This document shows positions 7,745 to 15,978 of a stretch of DNA of 46,635 nt, in pieces. Within the stretch, counting starts at the first letter, position 1; every line of letters begins with the position of its first letter. The notes under the pieces were generated by a model. That model was not told the origin of the DNA. It worked only from the letters and a program-made list of their open reading frames with translations, and did no database searches. The position numbers were made by a program, and so were the translations under genes. Origin of the DNA: Neobacillus cucumis (GTDB lineage: Bacteria > Bacillota > Bacilli > Bacillales > Cytobacillaceae); assembly GCF_016908975.1 (NCBI RefSeq), contig NZ_JAFBEX010000033.1:1-46635 (forward strand). The letters run 5' to 3'.

Positions 7745-7927
7745 AAGTATTTCTCCCCCACATTTTAATGTTAAATATGAACTTTCGAGCCATTTATGTA
7801 TGATTCTTAGGGTCTTCTTAGGCTCCATAACAATGATTTTTTTAAAATAAAGCTAGCTATTTTGACCACAACACATACGATACAATCAAACAATCATGAT
7901 TACCCATCAAAGTATCCTTCATCATTG

Positions 7928-7942
7928 CGCATACGCTTGCAT
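7928..7942. promoter_or_regulatory. LacI-type operator 1 (CGCATACGCTTGCAT)
   Basis: Differs in one base from the 15-mer at 8101. It lies 184 bp upstream of the iolT start and is the nearest of three boxes. The LacI gene next to it also has a palindromic version in front of it, so that protein is the likely binder. Confidence 0.75.
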
Positions 7943-8023
7943 TTTTGATTTTAAAAAAACGGTTAATTTAATCATGCCTTTTTACTAGTTTTCATAGATA
8001 TCCTTCTAATTAGCTTCGTTTAA

Positions 8024-8038
8024 TGCATACGGTTGCAT
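8024..8038. promoter_or_regulatory. LacI-type operator 2 (TGCATACGGTTGCAT)
   Basis: One base different from the box at 8101 and 96 bp from operator 1, which would allow DNA looping in the iolT upstream region. Confidence 0.75.
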
Positions 8039-8100
8039 TTTGCTCCTTAAAAAATAGTAAGTTACTAATTTTCATCTATTAGAAGAATCTTAGGGGTTTA

Positions 8101-8115
8101 TGCATACGCTTGCAT
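8101..8115. promoter_or_regulatory. LacI-type operator 3 (TGCATACGCTTGCAT)
   Basis: Third box, 77 bp from operator 2 and 24 bp past the lacI stop at 8140. It completes an array of three near-identical boxes in the 395-bp gap before iolT. Confidence 0.75.
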
Positions 8116-8139
8116 TGTTAAGAGAGAAAAAGGAGTAAG

Positions 8140-9168
8140 TTAGACTTTTCCTCCGCAAGAATCTCTGATCACTAATGTAGGACTAATTTCTAGTTTTTGT
8201 TTCATGGTGGATGTCGAATTTAGTTTCTCTAATAACCGTTTACATGTTAGTGTGGCAATTTCTTTTATAGGTTGATGGATGGTAGATAGATATGGTTTAT
8301 AGAAAGTACATAACTCAATATCATCAAATCCTATAACGGCTATCTCATTAGGAACCTTTATATCCTGTTCCTGCAATGCCGAGATTGCCCCCAGTGCCAT
8401 CAGATCATTCTGAGCAAAAATGGCTGTCACATCTTTTAAAATATCCGCATTTTCCTTTATCAAATGGTACCCCGATTGAAATGTCGTGTCACCATAAAAT
8501 AATTTCTCATCATCATACTGAAGATGATGGTCTCGAAACGCTGCTTTAAAGCCTTCAGTCCGTTGTTCAAACTCGCCGCCGCTGATATTAGCTGACAAAC
8601 ACATGATGTTCCTATGCCCTAGTTTAATTAAGTGATCACCCGCAATATACCCACCTTTATACTGATCAACACAAACAAAATCTACATCCTTTGTTTTATA
8701 AAAGGGTGGTAAATACTTGCAGAATATGAAAGGAACTTCCGTTTTTTCTAGTGCTTCTATGGATTTATCATCTAAAGACGGCTCCATAATAATCAGTCCA
8801 TCTACTTTCTTTGCAACAATGAATCTTTCGATATTATTTTGTTCTGTAAACCTGTTCTCAAAAAATGAGCTAATAACATCCATTTGCATCTGTTCAAGAG
8901 TTTCGATAATTTCATTCTGCCATGAGCTAAAGTACACTTCTATACCCTGTCCAAATAAACTCTTGGGTAAGATGACACCTATTGTATTGGTTTTATTCGC
9001 GCTTAAGCTTCTTGCATTAGCATTAAATTGAAAGCCATGCTCTTGTGCGATTTTCCAAACTTTTCTCTTGGTCTTCTCTGAAATCATGGGACTGTCATTT
9101 AAACATCTGGAGACAGTAGATTGACTTACATTTGCCATTTTTGCAATATCTTTCGTGGTGATTACCAT
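8140..9168 (-). CDS. LacI family transcriptional regulator of the iolT region
   Basis: 342 residues. The N-terminal lambda-repressor-like domain reads TTKDIAKMANVSQSTVSRCLND, with the hinge-helix region near residues 50-58 (NANARSLSAN), followed by a periplasmic-binding-protein-like effector domain (TIGVILPKSLF..., VIGFDDIELCTFYKPYLSTIHQP). It sits between two IolT-type porter genes. Four matching operators surround it (three downstream in front of iolT, one palindrome upstream of itself), indicating control of iolT and of its own gene. The ligand is unknown but probably a cyclitol or sugar. The ribosome site (AGAGG) is 13 nt from the ATG, somewhat far. Confidence 0.9.
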   Translation of the reverse strand: MVITTKDIAKMANVSQSTVSRCLNDSPMISEKTKRKVWKIAQEHGFQFNANARSLSANKTNTIGVILPKSLFGQGIEVYFSSWQNEIIETLEQMQMDVISSFFENRFTEQNNIERFIVAKKVDGLIIMEPSLDDKSIEALEKTEVPFIFCKYLPPFYKTKDVDFVCVDQYKGGYIAGDHLIKLGHRNIMCLSANISGGEFEQRTEGFKAAFRDHHLQYDDEKLFYGDTTFQSGYHLIKENADILKDVTAIFAQNDLMALGAISALQEQDIKVPNEIAVIGFDDIELCTFYKPYLSTIHQPIKEIATLTCKRLLEKLNSTSTMKQKLEISPTLVIRDSCGGKV

Positions 9169-9210
9169 AATAGCATTTTCGCCTCTTTATGATCTATTTT
9201 TATTAGACTA

Positions 9211-9224
9211 CGCATACGTATGCG
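9211..9224. promoter_or_regulatory. Perfect palindromic operator (CGCATACGTATGCG) upstream of lacI
   Basis: A 14-bp perfect palindrome 42 bp before the LacI start, sharing GCATACG with the three boxes in front of iolT. Its position suggests autorepression. Confidence 0.75.
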
Positions 9225-9373
9225 CTTTTGATAATAGTTTATACTATTCAGTCTATAAAATCAATAAAGAGTTCACTTTATCCAGCCCCCCTCTCTAGCA
9301 ATTTTAAAGAAAAGTGATTCAACAATTTACTTTTTGGTTAACTGTTGAATAATCTATGGGTAAATATTAATAT

Positions 9374-9387
9374 TAAAAACGTTTTCA
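9374..9387. promoter_or_regulatory. Candidate CcpA cre box
   Basis: TAAAAACGTTTTCA matches the cre consensus TGWAANCGNTNWCA except at the second base. It is 206 bp upstream of the lacI start. Confidence 0.45.
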
Positions 9388-9426
9388 GTCAATAGTTGTT
9401 TTCAAAATTTATCAAAAAATTTAAAA

Positions 9427-9473
9427 AGGTCCTTTTCATGAAGACGTTTTTATTGTCTGCACGAAAGGGACCC
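9427..9473 (-). terminator. Intrinsic terminator of the porter gene at 9540
   Basis: A long imperfect stem (GGTCC...GGACC outside, AGAC/GTCT inside) followed on the minus strand by TTTTTAAATTTTTTG. It is about 65 bp past the stop of the porter gene. Confidence 0.8.
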
Positions 9474-9486
9474 TATTAAATGAACA

Positions 9487-9515
9487 TGTATACGTTTAAC
9501 TTTGAAACGTATACA
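9487..9515. repeat. Perfect 11-bp inverted repeat with 7-nt spacer
   Basis: TGTATACGTTT (9487-9497) and AAACGTATACA (9505-9515) lie 25 bp past the stop of the porter gene and upstream of its terminator. There is no T-run. It contains TATACG, which loosely recalls the CATACG operator core. It could be a protein site or a 3' RNA hairpin. Confidence 0.6.
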
Positions 9516-9539
9516 ATCACATGCTCCAATACTACTATT

Positions 9540-10961
9540 CTATGCCTTCATTTTAAAATTTTCTTCTATTTGTTCAAGAGAAAGACCTCTTGTCTCTGGT
9601 AAGTTTTTCGCTACAAACACGACCCCAATAAACCCAAACACAGCAAATAAGAAGAATGTTCCTGAAAGTCCGAGTGTGTTTAAAAGAGTAGGGAACAGTA
9701 GTCCTACTATAAAATTACAAAGCCATAAGAATAATGTAGCAATTCCCATCCCAACACCACGTATGCGAGCAGGAGAAGTTTCAGCAATAATCAGCCATCC
9801 TAAAGGACCAATTGCCCCTTGGAAGAAGGCTAAATATAGAACTGTCAATGATAATACGACAAATGGCAAGGCAGGTGAACCAGCAAGTGCGAAAGTAGAA
9901 ATGCCAATCGTAATTAAAACAACTGTTACACCCGTTAAGCCTGTAAGCAGCATGGACCGTCTGTTAACTTTGTTCGTGAGGGACATACCAACGATTACCG
10001 CAACAACAGCGATTAAGCCATTTGCCACGTTGGCAATCAAAGCTGTTTTGGTTCCAAAACCGGAACTTTCAAGAATTTGCGTTCCGTAATACATAATCGA
10101 GTTAATACCAACTAACTGAGATATGGATCCAATGATAACTCCTATTAATACCATCTTTCGAATCCAAGGTATTCTTAAATCTTTTAGTGATCCTTTTTCC
10201 ATTTTTTGCTCTGCTTGGATATGTGCTTTTATTTCATTTAATTCTTGTTGGGCGATACTCTCATGACGAATCATTTGAAGCACTTTTAGTGCATCAGCCA
10301 TTCTTCCTTTTGATGCTAACCAGCGAGGACTTTCTGGTAAAATAACCACGCCAATCCATAAAGCTACTGCTGGTAATGTTGCAATGACTAACATGTAACG
10401 CCAAACATGTCCTGTATCACCAAAGACATTTCCGATAACGGCATTAAAGATATAAGCTAGAAACTGCCCCGTTACGATCATCAATTCATTTCGCGTAACC
10501 ATCATGCCCCTTCGGTCCGAAGGAGACATTTCTGCAAGATAGGATGGGATGATTACGGAAGAACCACCAACAGCAAGCCCCAGCAAAAAGCGGAAAATAA
10601 TCATGATGGATGCATTTGGTGCAAGAACGCAGCCTATGGTTGAAAATAAAAATAAGATAGCTAGATACATAATGAGGCTTCTGCGTCCTTTTTTATCAGA
10701 TAACCGGCCGCCCGTTATGGAACCAAAAGCAGCACCTAAGATTAATGAACTCGCTACTAGCCCTTCTGTAAAAGCATTAAGATTTAATTGGTCTGGTTTG
10801 GCCATAAATGGAAGTGCTCCATTAATGACTCCTGTATCATATCCAAATAATAGCCCCCCAAAGGTTGATACAGTCGTAATTAATTTCAAGAACTTTTTTG
10901 GGTTCTTTTCCTGAACATGTTCCAGTTGAACTGGATTCTCTGAAACGTTGAGATTTGGCAT
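9540..10961 (-). CDS. MFS sugar-porter, IolT-like (second copy)
   Basis: 473 residues, ATG after AAAGGGG. It carries the same set of sugar-porter signatures as the protein at 6314: GYDTGVINGALPFMAKPDQ, GGRLSDKKGRRS, PESPRWLASKGR, SQLVGINSIMYYG and PETRGLSLEQIE, with twelve predicted helices. It is most similar to the third porter at 27117 (both share VQLEH/AQLEH-like N termini and LPFMAKPDQLNL). It probably imports an inositol isomer or a related polyol by proton symport. A cre-like box 90 bp upstream suggests glucose repression. It lies downstream of the dehydrogenase at 11170, separated by a hairpin, so it likely has its own promoter. Confidence 0.87.
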   Translation of the reverse strand: MPNLNVSENPVQLEHVQEKNPKKFLKLITTVSTFGGLLFGYDTGVINGALPFMAKPDQLNLNAFTEGLVASSLILGAAFGSITGGRLSDKKGRRSLIMYLAILFLFSTIGCVLAPNASIMIIFRFLLGLAVGGSSVIIPSYLAEMSPSDRRGMMVTRNELMIVTGQFLAYIFNAVIGNVFGDTGHVWRYMLVIATLPAVALWIGVVILPESPRWLASKGRMADALKVLQMIRHESIAQQELNEIKAHIQAEQKMEKGSLKDLRIPWIRKMVLIGVIIGSISQLVGINSIMYYGTQILESSGFGTKTALIANVANGLIAVVAVIVGMSLTNKVNRRSMLLTGLTGVTVVLITIGISTFALAGSPALPFVVLSLTVLYLAFFQGAIGPLGWLIIAETSPARIRGVGMGIATLFLWLCNFIVGLLFPTLLNTLGLSGTFFLFAVFGFIGVVFVAKNLPETRGLSLEQIEENFKMKA

Positions 10962-11050
10962 GTTAAATATTCCCCTTTGTCTAATTGTTTTTTTAACAAA
11001 TTTCTTCTGACAGATTCTTTGATGAAATCAGAATGGAATTCGGGATTATT

Positions 11051-11065
11051 TTAAAACGCTTTCAT
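11051..11065. promoter_or_regulatory. Candidate CcpA cre box upstream of the second porter
   Basis: Minus-strand ATGAAAGCGTTTTAA agrees with the WTGNAANCGNWWNCA consensus except near its end. It lies 90 bp before the ATG at 10961. Confidence 0.55.
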
Positions 11066-11100
11066 TTTGTGTAAAAAGATAAAAGATATATTTTATTCTA

Positions 11101-11133
11101 ACCGGGGAACAAACTATGGTAATTGTCCCCGGT
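11101..11133 (-). terminator. GC-rich hairpin after the dehydrogenase at 11170
   Basis: ACCGGGGA (11101-11108) pairs with TCCCCGGT (11126-11133). It lies about 40 bp past the stop of the dehydrogenase. The following sequence is AT-rich but lacks a clear T-run. Confidence 0.65.
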
Positions 11134-11169
11134 CCTAGAGGTCATTCTTTTATAACGATGCTGTTTAAT

Positions 11170-12369
11170 TTACACTAGCTGAGGTTTTTTGCTTTCGTAT
11201 TCCACCCAAACGGATCCATTGTCTGCAGAGCGCACACAGTTTTCAATCCAGCGAATCCCTTCAATTCCAGCATTAATATCAGGGTATACGAGATTTTTCA
11301 ATGTTTCCTCATCACCGCGATTTTTGGCATCAATGGCAATGGCAAATTTCAGATAAATATTTGCCCAAGATTCGGTTAATCCTTCTTGATGCAATGCACC
11401 TAAACGCTCATCCGCATTACATGTTTCATCCAAGTATGGCATGGCACGAATTAAGGTTTGAATAGGTTCTCCCTGCACTTCGTATCTAAGTTCATTTGGT
11501 TTGCTATCCCACCATTCTAGGCTTGCTTTAGAGCCAACAATGCGAATTCTGTGACCGTCCATACATCCTGCATTGATCGAAGATGTCCATAGTCTGCCTA
11601 CTGCACCATTTTCATATTGCATCATAACAAAAGCATTATCCTCTAGAGGGTAACGGCTTCCAACAAAGCTCTGCCGATCACATAATAATTTTTTAATCTT
11701 CATTTGCGGCATAATCAATTCGGACATATAATAAGTGTGCGTGGATAGGTCTCCCAAAACAAAGCTTGGTCCAGCAACCTTAGGATCCACACGCCATTTT
11801 TGGGCAGCATTTGTTCTATCCCCTTGTTCAGTTGCACTAAAACCATGAGTGTACTGTAAATCAACCACACGAATATCACCAATTTTGCCTTGTTCAATCA
11901 TTGCTCGCATTTGAAGTAGCAACTGATTTCCAGAAAAACCATATGTAACTCCGACAATTTTTCCTAGTTTTTCTGCTAGAGCTTTAATCTCCTCACCTTC
12001 TGCCACGGTAAAGAACAAAGGTTTTTCACAAATCACATGTAAACCGGCTTCCAATGCTGCTTTCGTAATTTCATAGTGGGTTCCGTTAGGAGTGGCAATG
12101 GATACAACCTCAATACCATCCTCACGTTTCGCTTCTTCTGCAAACAATGTTTGATAATCAGGGTAACAACGGTTTTCATTTACTCCAAGATTGACACCAA
12201 AGTCCTTGCCTCTTTCAGCATCAATATCAAAGGCACCTGCTACTAATTGAAAAGCGGTATTATCTCTTAGTGCACCAATACGGTGTTTGTAACCAACCTG
12301 TCCCGTTCTTCCGCCTCCTACCATAGCCCAGCGTAGTGGTCTTGCAATCTTTTTCTCTCCATTTAACAT
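11170..12369 (-). CDS. Gfo/Idh/MocA family oxidoreductase (long, 399-aa type)
   Basis: 399 residues from the ATG at 12369. The TTG six codons earlier is inside the GAGAGGAG ribosome site. The NAD(P)-binding loop reads MVGGGRTGQVGYKH. The family Lys motif is CEKPLFF and the active-site D-x-x-x-H pair is in LGDLSTHTYYM. It is longer than IolG and has no close match to it, so the substrate is probably a different sugar or cyclitol, or a glycoside oxidised to a 3-keto form. It follows the isomerase at 12427 after 57 nt, so both are likely one operon: oxidation then epimerisation or dehydration. Confidence 0.82.
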   Translation of the reverse strand: MLNGEKKIARPLRWAMVGGGRTGQVGYKHRIGALRDNTAFQLVAGAFDIDAERGKDFGVNLGVNENRCYPDYQTLFAEEAKREDGIEVVSIATPNGTHYEITKAALEAGLHVICEKPLFFTVAEGEEIKALAEKLGKIVGVTYGFSGNQLLLQMRAMIEQGKIGDIRVVDLQYTHGFSATEQGDRTNAAQKWRVDPKVAGPSFVLGDLSTHTYYMSELIMPQMKIKKLLCDRQSFVGSRYPLEDNAFVMMQYENGAVGRLWTSSINAGCMDGHRIRIVGSKASLEWWDSKPNELRYEVQGEPIQTLIRAMPYLDETCNADERLGALHQEGLTESWANIYLKFAIAIDAKNRGDEETLKNLVYPDINAGIEGIRWIENCVRSADNGSVWVEYESKKPQLV

Positions 12370-12426
12370 CGTAAAAACTCCTCTCAATTAAACAATTTTT
12401 ATTTGATTTCAGAAATTTCTGTGAAA

Positions 12427-13368
12427 TTAAAAGCTAAGTGTTTGTTTTAAAGCATCAATCGACGTTTTAATTCCTGCCTCAACGGACATGGTTAGATCTT
12501 CCATTTCCAAGGAAACTTCACCGTTATAGCCCATCATGCGTACAACAGAGAAGAATTCTTTCCACCATTGCAAATCTTGACCGCAGCCGACAGCTACATA
12601 ATTCCATGCTCTATTGGCTGTATCGGTCACCTCTTTTGTTTCCAATACACCATTAACAGCTGATAAATGTCGTTCAATTCTTACATCTTTACCATGAACA
12701 TGGTGTATCGCTGCTCCCAGTTCTCTGGCTGACAAGATTGGGTCAGCACCCATCCATATTAAATGGCTTGGGTCTAAATTCAAACCAACCATAGGTCCAA
12801 CGGCATTCCGTAATCTAAATAATGTTTCCGGATTATAAACCAACATCGAACTGAAATTTTCTAGGGCAATTTTTTCAACACCGCATGCTTCCGCTTTTTT
12901 CACTAACTCTTTCCAATATGGGATTGCGACTTCATTCCATTGATAATCCAATATATCCTTTAAAACTGGAGGCCAGCTCACTGTATAGGTAATCCAGTTA
13001 GGAATTTTATCTTCCGGGCTTCCTGCCGGCAGACCGCTCATCATAATGACCTTCTTCACACCAAGTAATCCGGCTAATTCCATTGTTTTTTCGGTTACTT
13101 CTCTGTGCTCTTTGCCAAGCTCACCTGGATCTAATGGATTCCCGGAACAATTTAATGCGCAAAGCTTAATATTCCGCTTTTCTAATTCTCCTAGAAATTC
13201 ACTTCTTTTTGCTTCACTTTCCAGCAATTCGTTTAAACGCAAATGTGGAGCTGGTGACCAACCACCTGTTGTCATCTCAATGGTATCAATCCCCATTTCA
13301 GCCACCGTATCCAGCATTTTTTCAAACGGCAAGTGGCCTAAGCTATCTGTTACATATGATAATTTCAT
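12427..13368 (-). CDS. Xylose isomerase-like TIM-barrel protein (sugar isomerase/epimerase, copy 2)
   Basis: 313 residues, ATG after AAGGAGG. It is about 95% identical to the protein at 4153 and has the same metal-ligand segments (ALENFSS, LNLDPSHLIW, HHVHGKDVR, SLEMED). Unlike copy 1 it is the first gene of its transcript: the AraC gene upstream ends in its own terminator and the 314-bp gap carries repeated AraC-like boxes. It pairs with the 399-residue dehydrogenase rather than with IolG. The near identity suggests recent duplication or gene conversion and a shared substrate class. Confidence 0.85.
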   Translation of the reverse strand: MKLSYVTDSLGHLPFEKMLDTVAEMGIDTIEMTTGGWSPAPHLRLNELLESEAKRSEFLGELEKRNIKLCALNCSGNPLDPGELGKEHREVTEKTMELAGLLGVKKVIMMSGLPAGSPEDKIPNWITYTVSWPPVLKDILDYQWNEVAIPYWKELVKKAEACGVEKIALENFSSMLVYNPETLFRLRNAVGPMVGLNLDPSHLIWMGADPILSARELGAAIHHVHGKDVRIERHLSAVNGVLETKEVTDTANRAWNYVAVGCGQDLQWWKEFFSVVRMMGYNGEVSLEMEDLTMSVEAGIKTSIDALKQTLSF

Positions 13369-13441
13369 CGAATTCTTTCCTCCTTGTTATGATCGCTGTG
13401 TATGAATAAATCAATTTTTAACTACAAGTGTTTGTTTTTAC

Positions 13442-13629
13442 ATATAAGGACATCTTACAAAATAACTAGTTTCCAGAGAATTCGTTTTCATTTTTTCATG
13501 TCTTTATTTTTCAATGAATCACCTTCTACGATATTGGAATGACCTTGTTTACATAGCTAATTATATAAAAGGAGTCCAGAATAGTAATTAAATTTTAAAG
13601 ACATGTTTTTATACTTTAAGGACATCTTT
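13442..13629 (-). promoter_or_regulatory. Cluster of AraC-type boxes upstream of isomerase copy 2
   Basis: TTTAAAGACAT (13594) and TTTAAGGACAT (13615) are direct repeats 21 bp apart, two helical turns. A further ATATAAGGACATC is at 13442 and an inverted CATGTCTTTATT at 13497. Direct repeats with this phasing are typical of AraC family binding sites; the regulator at 13683 is the natural candidate. Nothing else was seen in the 314-bp gap apart from the terminator of that gene. Confidence 0.5.
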
Positions 13630-13650
13630 GATTTAATAATTTATTTTTCA

Positions 13651-13683
13651 ATACAAAAACACCCCCAACATAAATGGAGGTGT
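13651..13683 (-). terminator. Intrinsic terminator of the araC gene at 13683
   Basis: ACACCTCC...GGGGGTGT stem (minus strand) followed by TTTTTG. It starts at the stop codon of the AraC gene. Confidence 0.85.
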
Positions 13684-14591
13684 CAGCTATGTGAATATGT
13701 AGTTGTATTTTTGTCTACAAAGATAGATCGAAACCTTCCTGGTGATGTTTGCATCATCGATGTAAACACACGGGTAAAATAATGAACATTCATAAAACCC
13801 GTTTCCTCCGCAATTTCTTTTAACGATAAATTCGATTTTTTGAGTAAAATCATGGCCTTTTTTATTCGTTCATCTTGAACATACTTTGAAAAACTGACTC
13901 CCAATTCAGATACAAAAATTCGTGACAAATGTCTTCCGGATATGTGTAAATGTTTGGCTACTTCTGTAAGTTTCAAGGAATTTGATAAGTTATCATGAAT
14001 ATATAACTGCGCCTGTGTAAGGAGTACTGAATGCTGTTCAGGATCATGTTTATGATTACTCCTATTCAAAGCGGGAACAAAGTCTTGCAAGATCGAGAGA
14101 ATAAGAGAATAGGCAATAGTTGAAAGCATTTCTTCAAAAAACTCATTATGGCGCTTTGTCGCCTGGATAAGCAGCGATTTCCATAATAAGGCTGTTTCCA
14201 TTTCATCACTACCATGTAAAATGACTTCGGTGCATTGTTTGGCAGTCTCCATGATTTTAATCCAGCTTTCATTCGACTCTGATTCGAGAAGGTCAAAGGC
14301 AACGTATAAGAGAGACAGCCCCTTTTCGCTTTTTATTTGGTGCAAAATTTCAGGTCTCGATAAAAAAAGTGTATTCTCTTGAAGAGTAAAGGTATTTTGG
14401 TCGTCTATGTAGGCTCCTTCCCCCTCCACTACATAACACACTTCGAAAAAAGAATGTTTATGTAATTGATTGTCATAATGTTTTGGCATGACTCCCCAAT
14501 AATGAATTTGAAAAGAGGCGCCATTTTGGTTTAAACGATGAACATAATCATTCAAAGAAGTTTTTCCGGATAGATATTTATTTAAATCCAA
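13683..14591 (-). CDS. AraC family transcriptional regulator (copy 2)
   Basis: 302 residues from the TTG at 14591, which has GGAAAGGAG 8 nt before it, exactly as in copy 1; the upstream GTG overlaps the ribosome site. It has a cupin-like N-terminal half (HYWGVMPKHYDNQLHKHSFFEVCYVVEGEGAY) and two helix-turn-helix motifs at the C terminus (LTEVAKHLHISGRHLSRIF, LSLKEIAEETGF). It likely activates the isomerase-dehydrogenase genes just downstream through the repeated AAGGACAT boxes. A cre-like box lies 25 bp upstream of the start. Confidence 0.88.
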   Translation of the reverse strand: MDLNKYLSGKTSLNDYVHRLNQNGASFQIHYWGVMPKHYDNQLHKHSFFEVCYVVEGEGAYIDDQNTFTLQENTLFLSRPEILHQIKSEKGLSLLYVAFDLLESESNESWIKIMETAKQCTEVILHGSDEMETALLWKSLLIQATKRHNEFFEEMLSTIAYSLILSILQDFVPALNRSNHKHDPEQHSVLLTQAQLYIHDNLSNSLKLTEVAKHLHISGRHLSRIFVSELGVSFSKYVQDERIKKAMILLKKSNLSLKEIAEETGFMNVHYFTRVFTSMMQTSPGRFRSIFVDKNTTTYSHS

Positions 14592-14615
14592 TATTAGCAC
14601 TCCTTTCCAAAGTGT

Positions 14616-14629
14616 TGTAAACGCTTAAT
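14616..14629. promoter_or_regulatory. Candidate CcpA cre box upstream of araC copy 2
   Basis: TGTAAACGCTTAAT matches TGWAANCGNTNWCA except for the last two bases. Such a site would shut down the regulator, and so the block, when glucose is present. The rest of the 335-bp gap to iolE holds only the hairpins at 14820-14859. Confidence 0.45.
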
Positions 14630-14832
14630 ATTATTTCAATTAAAACTGAATAGCCTTAGGGACTAGTCGACTTATCTTAGTTATTCAATTTTTATAGTCT
14701 ATTGATCTCTTCATTATTCCGTCTTCTCTTGTACACTTTTTATATAGTTTAAATACATTCTAGACGCCAGCCATATTTTTTTCAATAGATTCTTAGACGA
14801 ATCATGTTGCAGATTCCCCTTGACGCACCTCA

Positions 14833-14859
14833 AGGAAGAACCCGTTAAGAGTTCTTCCT
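14833..14859 (-). terminator. Hairpin downstream of iolE
   Basis: AGGAAGAAC / GTTCTTCCT 9-bp perfect stem, adjoining a second small stem CCTTGA/TCAAGG at 14818-14835. It lies 67 bp past the iolE stop. The T-run is absent, so the activity is uncertain. Confidence 0.6.
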
Positions 14860-14926
14860 CAGCCCATACTCATCACTATCGTTCTATTATGAAATGTTAT
14901 TTTGACATGAGAGATATTTTTTCCCT

Positions 14927-15823
14927 TTACAGCCCTGCAGTTTCTCGGATGTACTTCCTTGCTTTCACAGCATATTCAAATGGATTGGCAATGGCCGGAT
15001 CCTGTTCGGCCTCGACTACAAACCATCCTTTATAGTCTGCTTCACTTAACACTTCAAATACTGGTTTGAAATCAATAACGCCGTCTCCTGGTACGGTGAA
15101 AACTCCTGCTTTTACTGCCTGCAAAAAGCTCATTTTTTCACTATGTACTTTTTCCACAACATCCATACGGACATCCTTTAAGTGAACGTGATGGATCCGA
15201 TCAACGTATTTTTTTAACACTGCCAAATGATCCTCGCCGGAGAAAACCAGATGACCTGTATCGTAAAGAAGGGATACCTTTTCGGGGTCGGTTCCTTCCA
15301 TTAAGCGGTCTATTTCTGTTGTGGTTTGCACACCTGTCCCCATGTGGTGATGGTAGACAATTTTCATGCCCTTTTCAGCGGCCAATTCTCCAAGGCGAGA
15401 CAACCCATCTAACAAACGCTTCCATTCTTCTTCAGTATTTACAGGTTTATTTTCAAATAGCGGTGTCTCCATTTGGCCTTGGATGCTGTTGCCTTGCTCT
15501 GAGACAACAATGACTTTTGCGCCCATTTCATGAAGAAAATCACGATGTTCGATAAAAGCTTTTGCGGTTTCATCAAAGGGTTTTGAAGTTAAAAAGGAAC
15601 TAAACCAAGCACTTGCAATCTCTAATCCTCTTAATGAAAGGGCCTTTTTTAAAACCTCTGTGTCTCGCGGATACTTGTTTCCCACTTCACTTCCAGAAAA
15701 ACCGGAAAGCGCCATTTCACTTATGCATTGCTCGAAGGTCACTTCACTTCCGAGTTCAGGCATATCATCGTTCGTCCAGCCGATTGGGGCAATCGCCAAC
15801 TTTACTTGATTTGCGTTAAACAT
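14927..15823 (-). CDS. iolE: Myo-inosose-2 dehydratase (IolE)
   Basis: 298 residues from the ATG at 15823; the ATGs six codons upstream contain the ATGGAGG ribosome site. It is close to B. subtilis IolE throughout: IAPIGWTNDDMPELG, FEQCISEMALSGF, VVSEQGNSIQG, YHHHMGTGVQT, LLYDTGHLVFSGEDH, HVHLKDVR, VPGDGVIDFKPVF and GWFVVEAEQDPA. It dehydrates 2-keto-myo-inositol to the diketone (3D-3,5/4-trihydroxycyclohexane-1,2-dione) using a divalent metal in a TIM barrel. It follows the dehydrogenase at 15979, giving two consecutive steps of inositol breakdown. The later enzymes (IolD, B, C, A, J) are not in the window. Confidence 0.92.
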   Translation of the reverse strand: MFNANQVKLAIAPIGWTNDDMPELGSEVTFEQCISEMALSGFSGSEVGNKYPRDTEVLKKALSLRGLEIASAWFSSFLTSKPFDETAKAFIEHRDFLHEMGAKVIVVSEQGNSIQGQMETPLFENKPVNTEEEWKRLLDGLSRLGELAAEKGMKIVYHHHMGTGVQTTTEIDRLMEGTDPEKVSLLYDTGHLVFSGEDHLAVLKKYVDRIHHVHLKDVRMDVVEKVHSEKMSFLQAVKAGVFTVPGDGVIDFKPVFEVLSEADYKGWFVVEAEQDPAIANPFEYAVKARKYIRETAGL

Positions 15824-15978
15824 TGTCTTATCCTCCATCATTCATTGTCCTGTGTTTTTCAATATTGACCTATTAGGTTCATTGCCTTGTAGGTTAATAG
15901 AAAACTTCCTAACTGCATCAGATTAAACGGATGGCTTTTCTACTATTAGGAGGTTCGTAGTTTATTTCTTTATTTCTA

